11,289 nt of DNA. Source: Actinomycetes bacterium. Lineage in GTDB: Bacteria > Actinomycetota > Actinomycetes > Propionibacteriales > Propionibacteriaceae. Both the position numbers and the translations under genes were made by a program. The notes below the pieces were generated by a model that made no database searches, was not told the DNA's origin, and saw only the letters and a program-made list of their open reading frames with translations. The stretch is taken from contig JAEZGC010000320.1 in NCBI GenBank assembly GCA_023437345.1, positions 1 to 11,289 of the forward strand. The letters run 5' to 3'. Shown one piece after another: positions 1 through 6,164 of the stretch; position 1 is the first letter of the stretch, and every line of letters begins with the position of its first letter.

Positions 1-265
1 TTACCCGGCAGCGCAGCAGCCGGCCGGCGGTGCTGACGTCGGCGGTGCGGTCCGGCCCGACCGCCACCACCACGCCGAAGCTGGCCGGCGGACCGGCCAG
101 CTCCTCAAGCTGCGCCCGCAGCGTCACCAGCGAGTCGCGGGCCTGGGCGAGCGTCGCGTTCAGCTTCTCGTTCTGCTGGGCCAGCGCCCGCGCGTCGGCC
201 CGGGCGTCGGCCAGCCGGCGCTCGGCGAGTTCGCGGGCCCGGCGCAGCTGGTCGAGGTCGTCCAT
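1..265 (-). CDS. arc: ARC/Mpa proteasome-associated AAA+ ATPase, N-terminal part (cut by left edge)
   Basis: Partial gene: the first 88 residues are visible and the frame stays open through position 1. Proteins of this family form a hexameric ring that binds Pup-tagged substrates through N-terminal coiled coils, then unfolds and feeds them to the 20S proteasome in the cytoplasm. Residues about 2-57 are rich in Leu, Ala, Arg, Glu and Gln in a heptad-like pattern, as expected for the Pup-binding coiled coil. Residues about 60-88 look like the start of the first OB domain, with GPPASFGVVVAV and TADVSTAGRLLRCRV recalling the family pattern (P)P.(G/S)(Y/F)G...TVDV.TSGR. The ATG lies one base after the trmI stop, with a strong GGAGGG five bases upstream. 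The trmI-arc order matches mycobacteria (Rv2118c/Rv2115c region). The stretch before the conserved Q/R-N-x-K-L segment looks shorter than in M. tuberculosis Mpa. The AAA domain and C-terminus are outside the window. Confidence 0.9.
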   Translation of the reverse strand, partial: MDDLDQLRRARELAERRLADARADARALAQQNEKLNATLAQARDSLVTLRAQLEELAGPPASFGVVVAVGPDRTADVSTAGRLLRCRV

Positions 266-266
266 C

Positions 267-1175
267 TCAGCCCTCCGCCGGCTCGCTGGTCACCCCCGCC
301 GGGCGGGGACCTGAGTAGTCGGGACCGTAGGCGCCGGGGGCGGGACGGCGGCGGCGCAGCGGGGCCGTGGTGCCGTGCGCGAGCCGGCGGGCGAAGATCA
401 GGAAGCCGGTGTGGCCGGACGTGCCGTGGCCCGGCCGGATCGCCAGCCCTTCGGCGTGCCACTCCCGTGCCGAGTACTCCCGGGCTACCGGCTCGGTGAA
501 GCCGCCATGGGTCCGCAGGGTGTCCATGGTGCGACCCAGCTGGGTGGTCGTGGCCACATAGCAGCACAGCACGCCGCCGGCCTCCAGCACCTCGCCGACC
601 ACCTGCAGGCACTCCCAGGGGGCCAGCATGTCCAGCACGACGCGGTCGACAGGCTCGGGGCCGATCGCCTCCACCAGGTCGCCCTCGCGCAGCTCCCACG
701 CCGGGTGCGGACCGCCGAAGAAGGTCTCCACGTTACGGCGGGCGATCTGGGCGAAGTCGGGGCGTCGCTCGTAGGAGTACAGCCGCCCGCCGGTGCCGAT
801 CGCCCGCAGCAGGTGCAGGCTGAGCGCCCCCGACCCGGCCCCGGCCTCCAGCACCCGGGCGCCGGGGAAGATGTCGGTCTGCATCAGGATGTGGGCGGCG
901 TCCTTGGGGTACACCACAGCGGCGCCGCGCGGCATCGTGACTGTGAACTCCTCCAGCAGCGGACGGAAGGCGACGTAGGACACCCCGCCCGCCGAGGTGA
1001 CCACCTGGCCGTCCGGGCCGCCGATCAGGTCGTCATGGCTGATCCCGCCGCGGGTGGTGTGGAACACCCCGCCGGGCGCGAGCAGAATCGAGTGCCGGCG
1101 TCCCTTCGGGTCGGTCAGCGCCACCCGCTCCCCCGCCACGAGAAGCCCGGTGCGTACCCCGCTCGGCTCAGCCAT
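267..1175 (-). CDS. trmI: tRNA (adenine(58)-N1)-methyltransferase TrmI
   Basis: 302-residue AdoMet-dependent methyltransferase that makes m1A58 in the T-loop of tRNAs; bacterial members work as homotetramers. The N-terminal domain carries GERVALTDPKGRRH (residues 15-28) and FRPLLEEF with MPRGAAVVYPKDAA (70-94), both typical of actinobacterial TrmI. The Rossmann fold follows: motif I VLEAGAGSGALS (108-119), an acidic residue in YSYERRPD for the AdoMet ribose (about E136), and motif IV LDMLAPWE (181-188). GHTGFLIFARRLAHG (about 254-268) matches the usual C-terminal strand. The last 30 or so residues, rich in Arg, Pro and Gly, are a variable tail. The ATG at 1175 gives the family's usual N-terminus; the frame stays open about 100 codons upstream, but only as a shadow of the lipoprotein gene. 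The start overlaps the lipoprotein stop by 8 bases, suggesting translational coupling. No good Shine-Dalgarno is visible, only a GGGGAT-like stretch. Confidence 0.95.
   Translation of the reverse strand: MAEPSGVRTGLLVAGERVALTDPKGRRHSILLAPGGVFHTTRGGISHDDLIGGPDGQVVTSAGGVSYVAFRPLLEEFTVTMPRGAAVVYPKDAAHILMQTDIFPGARVLEAGAGSGALSLHLLRAIGTGGRLYSYERRPDFAQIARRNVETFFGGPHPAWELREGDLVEAIGPEPVDRVVLDMLAPWECLQVVGEVLEAGGVLCCYVATTTQLGRTMDTLRTHGGFTEPVAREYSAREWHAEGLAIRPGHGTSGHTGFLIFARRLAHGTTAPLRRRRPAPGAYGPDYSGPRPAGVTSEPAEG
271..276 (-). promoter_or_regulatory. Ribosome binding site of arc
   Basis: GGAGGG on the minus strand lies five bases before the ATG at 265 and inside the last codons of trmI. It is the best Shine-Dalgarno match at any start in the window. 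It fixes the arc start and implies that arc has its own strong initiation signal despite being packed against trmI. Confidence 0.8.
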
Positions 1176-2655
1176 GCCGCAATCCCCACAATCCCAGGTG
1201 TCCCGAACCGCCCAGCGCCGGCCCCGCCACGGTGACGCCGCGACCGAGCACGAGGATCCCGTCGGCCTGCGACACCGGCAGCACGGTGGCATCAGCCGCC
1301 GCCTGCTTCTGCAACTCTCCCAGAGCCACCAGGCGCGCGTCACCTGAGGTGGTGCGGGCGCGCCGGTCGAGCTCGGCGAGCTTGTCGGTGCTGCCGGGCA
1401 GCGGGTTCGCCAGGTACGCCTGGAGCCACCCGGCCGCCGTCGGCACCCACGCCGGGAAGTCGGACAGCACGAGGTCGGCGGCACCCTCGGTGACCAGGCG
1501 GACGCTGACCCGGTCGAGCTCCTCGATCTTGGCCCGCGCCAGGCTGGCGACGTCGGCGTGGCCGGGCGAGGACGGCTGGTAGCGCAGCGTGAGGATGATC
1601 CGCTCCCCCTCGATGGCGGGCAGGGTCGGCCGGCCGCCCACCGGGAAGGACGGCAGATACCCCTCCAGCCCGGCCGGTACCAGGGAGGACAGCGTCCGGT
1701 CGGCCTGCAGCGTCAGCGCCACCCCGTCGCGCAACTGGGCGTCGCCGCGGTGCTCGGAGTCGACGGCCCAGGCCAGCCGGGTCACCCGGGTGCCGTCGAG
1801 CGGGAACCTTGTGAAGCCCATCGCGGTGGTCTTGTCGGGGTTGGCCTCGATCTCGGCCTCCAGCCGGTCGAGCGCCGGCGGGTCGAGGCTGCGCCAGACC
1901 ACGTCGGTGCTGCCGTCGGCGATGGCGGCCTCGGCAGCAGCCGAGTCGACGGCGTGCTTGAGCCGGATCCGGTCCAGGACGCCGACCAGCGGGCCCACGT
2001 AGTCGACGAACCTGTCGAGGATCGCCCCTTGGCTGCCGATGGACTCCACGAGGTAGGGCCCCGACCCGATCGGGAGCGCCTCCAGCGGCAGCCCGGTGTC
2101 GGGGTTGAAGCTCTCCTCGTCCACTATCGAGGCGGTCAGCGAGGTGAGCGCGTAGCCGAACCTGCTGTCGGCGAAGGCGAGGTGGAACCTGACGGTCTGC
2201 GGGTCGGGCGCCGAGATCCTGACCAGGCTGTCGAGCATCCCGACGGCCGTGCCTGGCACGTCGAGCCGCAGGGCGCGCTGGATGCTGAACCTGACGTCGG
2301 AGGAGGTCACCTGGTTGCCGTTGTGGAAGGTGAGGGCGGCCGGCAGGGTGCACTCGTAAACGGTCTCGGAGCTGAAGATGCAGTCGGTGGCGGCGTCCGG
2401 CTTGAGCTCGCCCGTGGTGGGGTCCACCAGCATCAGGCGCTGGTAGAGGTTGGTCACCAGCAGCGCGTCGGTGTCCCCCAGCGCCAGCGCGGGATCGGCG
2501 ACCCGGAGCGGTCCAGAGGTCGTCACCGTGAAGTCGCGCGGCAGGGGCGTCGCGGACGGCGACGGCAGCTCGGTGGGTTCCGGCGGCTCCACAGTGCAGC
2601 CGGCCAGAAGCAGCGCCGTCAGGCCGCCCGCCAGCCACCGCCGCTCAGCGCGCAT
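1168..2655 (-). CDS. ABC-type solute-binding lipoprotein, family 5 (SBP_bac_5-like)
   Basis: 495-residue exported lipoprotein. The N-terminus has a basic stretch (MRAERRW), a short hydrophobic core and the lipobox LAGC with Cys20, so it should be lipidated on the outer face of the membrane. A Pro/Ser/Thr linker (21-42) follows. The body matches family-5 (peptide/nickel/opine-type) binding proteins: NLYQRLMLVDPTTGELKPD (about 69-87), LTFHNGNQVTSSDVRFSIQRAL (about 108-129, the family's FhdG...t..DV.fs..Ra region) and IGSGPYLVESI (196-206). The ligand cannot be read from the sequence. The mature protein has only two other cysteines, C92 and C102, which could form a disulfide. Mature length, about 475 residues, is slightly short for the family. 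The start overlaps the metH stop by 11 bases and the stop overlaps the trmI start by 8. No permease or ATPase gene lies nearby, so it is an orphan component or has a non-transport role. All five Arg-Phe pairs use AGG-TTC codons, unlike neighbouring genes. Confidence 0.85.
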   Translation of the reverse strand: MRAERRWLAGGLTALLLAGCTVEPPEPTELPSPSATPLPRDFTVTTSGPLRVADPALALGDTDALLVTNLYQRLMLVDPTTGELKPDAATDCIFSSETVYECTLPAALTFHNGNQVTSSDVRFSIQRALRLDVPGTAVGMLDSLVRISAPDPQTVRFHLAFADSRFGYALTSLTASIVDEESFNPDTGLPLEALPIGSGPYLVESIGSQGAILDRFVDYVGPLVGVLDRIRLKHAVDSAAAEAAIADGSTDVVWRSLDPPALDRLEAEIEANPDKTTAMGFTRFPLDGTRVTRLAWAVDSEHRGDAQLRDGVALTLQADRTLSSLVPAGLEGYLPSFPVGGRPTLPAIEGERIILTLRYQPSSPGHADVASLARAKIEELDRVSVRLVTEGAADLVLSDFPAWVPTAAGWLQAYLANPLPGSTDKLAELDRRARTTSGDARLVALGELQKQAAADATVLPVSQADGILVLGRGVTVAGPALGGSGHLGLWGLRHG

Positions 2656-5600
2656 TGAAGTACTTCGCCTCCGGGTGGTGGACGACCAGCGCGTCGGTGG
2701 ACTGCTCCGGGTGCAACTGGAGCTCCTCGGACAAGGTGACACCGATCCGCTGCGGCTCCAGCAGGTCCACGAGCTTGGCGCGGTCGGCAAGGTCGGGGCA
2801 GGCCGGGTAGCCGAACGAGTAGCGGCTCCCCCGGTAGGCCTGGTCGCGGATCATCTCGTCGCGGCCGCCGTCACCGGCCAGGCCGAGTTCGGCGCGCACC
2901 CTGGCGTGCCAGTACTCGGCCAGCGCCTCGGTCAGCTGGACCGACAGCCCGTGCAGCTCGAGGTAGTCGCGGTAGGAGTCGCCGGCGAACAGCTCGGCGG
3001 TCGCCTGAGAGACCGCCGACCCCATGGTGACCAGCTGGAACGCGATCACGTCAGGTCCGCGCTCCGCGGCCTCGCCGGCGTCGCGGAAGAAGTCGGCCAG
3101 GCAGAGCCGCCGGTCGCGCGACTGCCGCGGGAAGGTGAACCGGTGAAGCTCACGGCCCGGCTCGTCCGGGTCCCCCACGACCAGGGTGTTGCCCTCGGAA
3201 TGGCACGGCCAGTACCCGTGCACCACGGCGAACTCGGCCAGCCCCCTGGTCGCCACCTCGTCGAGCCAGCGGCGCAGCCGGGGCAGCCCTTCGGTCTCGA
3301 CGAGCTCGTCGTAGCCCGGGCCGCCGGAAGTGCCGCGCAGGCCCCACTGGCCCATGAAGGTGGCCCGGTGGTCCAGCCACTCGGCGACCTCGGCGAGCTT
3401 GATCCCCTTCACCACCCGGGAGCCCCAAAATGGCGGGGTCGGCACGTCGACATCGCGGGCGACCTCGGAGCGGACGTCGTCGGACGGCGCCGGCTCGCCC
3501 CTGGTCCGGGTGGCGGCAGTGACCCGGCGACGGCGGGGCGCGGGCAGCGCCGCCCCCGGCTCGCCACGCTTGACCGCCATCACCGTCTCCATCAGCGACA
3601 GGCCCTCGAAGGCGTCCCGTGCGTACCTGACCTCACCTGAGTACAGCTCGTTGAGGTCCTCCTCGACGAACGCCCGCGTCAGCGCCGCACCGCCCAGCAG
3701 CACGGGGTAGTCGGTCAGCCCGCGGGCGTTCAGCTCGGCGAGGTTGTCGCGCATCACGACAGTCGACTTCACCAGCAGCCCCGACATCCCTATCGCGTCG
3801 GCGTTGTGGGCGAGCGCGGCCTCGATGATCGCGCTGACCGGCTGCTTGATGCCGAGGTTCACCACCGTGTAGCCGTTGTTGGTCAAGATGATGTCGACGA
3901 GGTTCTTCCCGATGTCGTGCACGTCGCCCTTCACGGTGGCGAGCACGATGGTGCCCTTGCCGGCGGTGTCGGTGGCGTCGATGTGTGGTTCCAGGTAGCG
4001 CACCGCCGCCTTCATCACCTCGGCGGAGGCAAGCACGAACGGCAGCTGCATCTGCCCCGAGCCGAACAGCTCACCGACAGTCTTCATGCCGGCCAGGAGG
4101 TGGTCGTCGATGATCGAGAGGGCGGGACGCCCGGTCAGCGCGAGGTCGAGGTCGGCCTCCAGGCCGTTGGCCTCGCCGTCCACGATCCGGCGGGCCAGCC
4201 GCTCACCGACCGGCAGGGACGCGAGTTCGTCGCGACGGGCCTGCCGGGTGTCGGCGGTCGTCACCCCCTCGAACAGCTCGAGGAAGCGCGCCAGCGGATC
4301 GTAGCCGGGCGCCCGCCGGTCGTAGACCAGGTCGAGCGCCACCTCACGCTGCTCGTCGGGGATCCTCGCCATCGGCACGATCCGGGCCGCGTGGACGATG
4401 GCCGAGTCGAGCCCGGCCTGGACGCACTCGTGCAGGAACACCGAGTTCAGCACCACCCTGGCGGCAGGGTTCAGGCCGAAGGAGACGTTCGACACCCCGA
4501 GCGTGGTGTGGATCCCGGGGTGCCGGGTGGTCACCTCCCGGATCGCCTCGATGGTCTCCAGCGCGTCGCGGCGGGTCTCCTCCTGGCCGGTGGCGATCGG
4601 GAAGGTGAGGCAGTCGACGATGATGTCGTCGACCCGCATCCCCCAGTTCCCGGTCAGGTCAGCGATCAGCCGCTCGGCGACCCGCACCTTCCACTCGGCG
4701 GTGCGAGCCTGGCCCTCCTCGTCGATGGTCAGCGCGACGACGGCAGCGCCGTGCTCCTTCACCAGCGGCATCACCCTGGCGAACCGGGAGTCGGGGCCGT
4801 CGCCGTCCTCGTAGTTCACAGAGTTCACCGCGCACCGGCCCGCCAGCCGCTCCAGCCCGGCGCGCAGCACCTCGGGTTCGGTGGAGTCGAGGACTATCGG
4901 CAGCGAGACTGCGGTCGCCAGCCGGGAGGCGAGCTCGGCCATGTCGGCGGCCCCGTCGCGTCCCACGTAGTCGACGCACACATCGAGGACGTGAGCGCCG
5001 TCGCGGCTCTGCTCCTTGGCGATCTCGACGCAGTCGGCCCAGTTGCCGGCCAGCATGGCGTCGCGGAAGGCCCGCGAGCCGTTGGCGTTGGTGCGCTCGC
5101 CGATCACCAGGTAGCTGGTGTCCTGCCGCAGCGGCACGTCGGCGTACAGCGACGACACGCTGGCGACCCGGGCGGGGGTGCGTCCGGCCGGCGCCGCCGA
5201 CCGCACCGCCTCGGCCAACGCCCGGATGTGGTCGGGCGTGGTGCCGCAGCAGCCGCCAACCAGCCCGAGCCCGAACTCGCCGGTGAACTGCTTCACGTAC
5301 CCCACGAACGCGTCAGGGCCCATCGGGTAGCGGGCGCCCTGCGGGGTGAGCTCCGGTAACCCGGCGTTGGGCATGCAGGCGACCGGGATGCGGGAGTAGC
5401 GCGACAGGTGCCGCAGGTGCTCGCTCATCTCGGTGGGACCGGTGCCGCAGTTCAACCCGATGCCGTCGATCCCGAGCGGTTCGAGGGCGGTCAGCGCAGC
5501 GCCGATCTCGCTGCCGAGCAGCATGGCGCCGGTGGTCTCGATGGTGACATTGACCAGGATCGGCAGGTCGGCACCAGCCGCGTCGAGAGCCCGCCGCGTC

Positions 5601-6115
5601 CCGGCGACCGCAGCCTTGGCCTGCAGCAGGTCCTGGCAGGTCTCCACCTGGAAGCCGTCCACCCCGCCGGCGATCATCGCCTCAGCCTGCAGCTGGTAGG
5701 CGTCGCGCAGCGCGGCGTAGCTCACGTGGCCGAGGCTGGGCAGCTTGGTGCCGGGCCCGATGCTTCCCAGCACGAACCGGGGACGGCCGTCGGCGGCGGC
5801 CCGGTCGGCGGCCGCCCGGGCCAGCGCCGCACCGGCGCCGGCCAGTTCGCTGATCCGGTCGGCGATGTCGTACTCCCCCAGCGCGGCCAGGTTGGCGCCG
5901 AAGGTGTTCGTCTCGATGCAGTCCGCCCCGGCGCCGAGGTAGGCCTGGTGGATCGCGGTGACCACGTCGGGACGGGTGACGTTGAGCACCTCGTTGCAGC
6001 CCTCGTGGCCCTGGAAGTCGTCAAGGGTGAGGTCGAAGCCCTGCAGCATCGTGCCCATAGCACCGTCGGCCACGAGGACGCGGTCGGCCAGGGCAGCACG
6101 CAGGTCACGGATCAT
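2645..6115 (-). CDS. metH: Cobalamin-dependent methionine synthase MetH
   Basis: Full-length 1156-residue enzyme that transfers the methyl group of 5-methyl-tetrahydrofolate to homocysteine via methylcobalamin in the cytoplasm. All four modules are present. The homocysteine domain (1 to about 310) starts with VLVADGAMGTMLQ and has the zinc cysteines C223 (GLNCGTG) and C289-C290 (GGCCGTT). The pterin domain (about 330-610) has IGERTNANGSRAF, DVCVDYVGRDG and NSVNYEDGDG. The cobalamin domain (about 635-850) has a helical cap and DVHDIG (731-736), with H733 the lower axial cobalt ligand. The AdoMet-binding reactivation domain (about 890-1156) has RGSRYSFGYPACP (1095-1107). A basic, Ala/Pro-rich linker (about 851-890) joins the last two. 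Length is close to M. tuberculosis MetH. The ATG at 6115 gives the expected N-terminus and sits 7 bases after a -10-like TAGACT, so the mRNA is probably leaderless. It heads the operon and is divergent from the PAC2 gene, an arrangement also known in mycobacteria (Rv2124c/Rv2125). Confidence 0.98.
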   Translation of the reverse strand: MIRDLRAALADRVLVADGAMGTMLQGFDLTLDDFQGHEGCNEVLNVTRPDVVTAIHQAYLGAGADCIETNTFGANLAALGEYDIADRISELAGAGAALARAAADRAAADGRPRFVLGSIGPGTKLPSLGHVSYAALRDAYQLQAEAMIAGGVDGFQVETCQDLLQAKAAVAGTRRALDAAGADLPILVNVTIETTGAMLLGSEIGAALTALEPLGIDGIGLNCGTGPTEMSEHLRHLSRYSRIPVACMPNAGLPELTPQGARYPMGPDAFVGYVKQFTGEFGLGLVGGCCGTTPDHIRALAEAVRSAAPAGRTPARVASVSSLYADVPLRQDTSYLVIGERTNANGSRAFRDAMLAGNWADCVEIAKEQSRDGAHVLDVCVDYVGRDGAADMAELASRLATAVSLPIVLDSTEPEVLRAGLERLAGRCAVNSVNYEDGDGPDSRFARVMPLVKEHGAAVVALTIDEEGQARTAEWKVRVAERLIADLTGNWGMRVDDIIVDCLTFPIATGQEETRRDALETIEAIREVTTRHPGIHTTLGVSNVSFGLNPAARVVLNSVFLHECVQAGLDSAIVHAARIVPMARIPDEQREVALDLVYDRRAPGYDPLARFLELFEGVTTADTRQARRDELASLPVGERLARRIVDGEANGLEADLDLALTGRPALSIIDDHLLAGMKTVGELFGSGQMQLPFVLASAEVMKAAVRYLEPHIDATDTAGKGTIVLATVKGDVHDIGKNLVDIILTNNGYTVVNLGIKQPVSAIIEAALAHNADAIGMSGLLVKSTVVMRDNLAELNARGLTDYPVLLGGAALTRAFVEEDLNELYSGEVRYARDAFEGLSLMETVMAVKRGEPGAALPAPRRRRVTAATRTRGEPAPSDDVRSEVARDVDVPTPPFWGSRVVKGIKLAEVAEWLDHRATFMGQWGLRGTSGGPGYDELVETEGLPRLRRWLDEVATRGLAEFAVVHGYWPCHSEGNTLVVGDPDEPGRELHRFTFPRQSRDRRLCLADFFRDAGEAAERGPDVIAFQLVTMGSAVSQATAELFAGDSYRDYLELHGLSVQLTEALAEYWHARVRAELGLAGDGGRDEMIRDQAYRGSRYSFGYPACPDLADRAKLVDLLEPQRIGVTLSEELQLHPEQSTDALVVHHPEAKYFNAR
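2668..2672 (-). promoter_or_regulatory. Likely ribosome binding site of the lipoprotein gene, inside metH
   Basis: GGAGG on the minus strand lies 12 bases before the ATG at 2655, within the final metH codons. The spacing is longer than ideal. A perfect 10-base palindrome (2657-2666) sits between it and the start codon. Reinitiation after the metH stop, which overlaps the start by 11 bases, may also contribute. Confidence 0.45.
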
Positions 6116-6128
6116 GCAGCGCAGTCTA
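6116..6128 (-). promoter_or_regulatory. Putative leaderless promoter of metH (-10 TAGACT)
   Basis: On the minus strand TAGACT (6128-6123) fits the actinobacterial -10 consensus TAnnnT and is followed by 7 bases before the metH ATG. Transcription would therefore start at or next to the A of the start codon. No Shine-Dalgarno is present in the 49-base spacer and no TTGACA-like -35 lies 16-18 bases upstream, which is common for actinobacterial leaderless promoters. The spacer is too short for a cobalamin riboswitch. This is motif-based inference; no transcript data were available. Confidence 0.6.
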
Positions 6129-6152
6129 CGAGGGCCGTTGCCGCCCGAGGGT

Positions 6153-6164
6153 TACAGTGTGCCC
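6153..6164 (+). promoter_or_regulatory. Putative leaderless promoter of the PAC2 gene (-10 TACAGT)
   Basis: TACAGT at 6153-6158 fits TAnnnT and ends 6 bases before the ATG at 6165, the ideal distance for transcription starting on the A of the start codon. It has no recognisable -35, and the PAC2 gene has no Shine-Dalgarno. The position argues against the in-frame GTG at 6159, which would fall between the -10 and the predicted start of transcription. It lies back to back with the metH -10, 24 bases away, so the two polymerase footprints must overlap. Confidence 0.6.

Noticed and set aside
375..1235. Plus-strand open frame opposite trmI
   Set aside because: It is the complement of conserved TrmI motifs and has shadow-type composition with many Gly, His, Gln and Pro residues.
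1176..1484. Longer N-terminus for TrmI upstream of 1175
   Set aside because: The extra 103 residues are the shifted reading of the lipoprotein gene and do not resemble TrmI; the start at 1175 gives the family's usual N-terminus.
1340..2638. Second minus-strand frame inside the lipoprotein gene
   Set aside because: Its translation is Arg/Ala/Pro/Gly-rich with no motif, while the overlapping frame has a lipobox and clear family-5 sequence.
2450..3640. Plus-strand open frame spanning the metH tail and lipoprotein start
   Set aside because: It is antisense to the MetH reactivation domain and the lipoprotein signal region; no motif or start signal supports it.
3806..5359. Long plus-strand open frame opposite metH (over 500 codons)
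   Set aside because: It is fully antisense to well-conserved MetH domains, and its translation is a low-complexity mix rich in Gly, Val, His, Gln and Arg, as expected from the GC-rich complement of a coding gene.
6132..6146. GGGC...GCCC inverted repeat in the divergent spacer
   Set aside because: Four-base arms around a 7-base loop are too weak to be meaningful in sequence this GC-rich.
6159..6161. GTG as an alternative start of the PAC2 gene
   Set aside because: It touches the -10 box, so it would lie upstream of the predicted transcription start; the ATG at 6165 fits the leaderless spacing.
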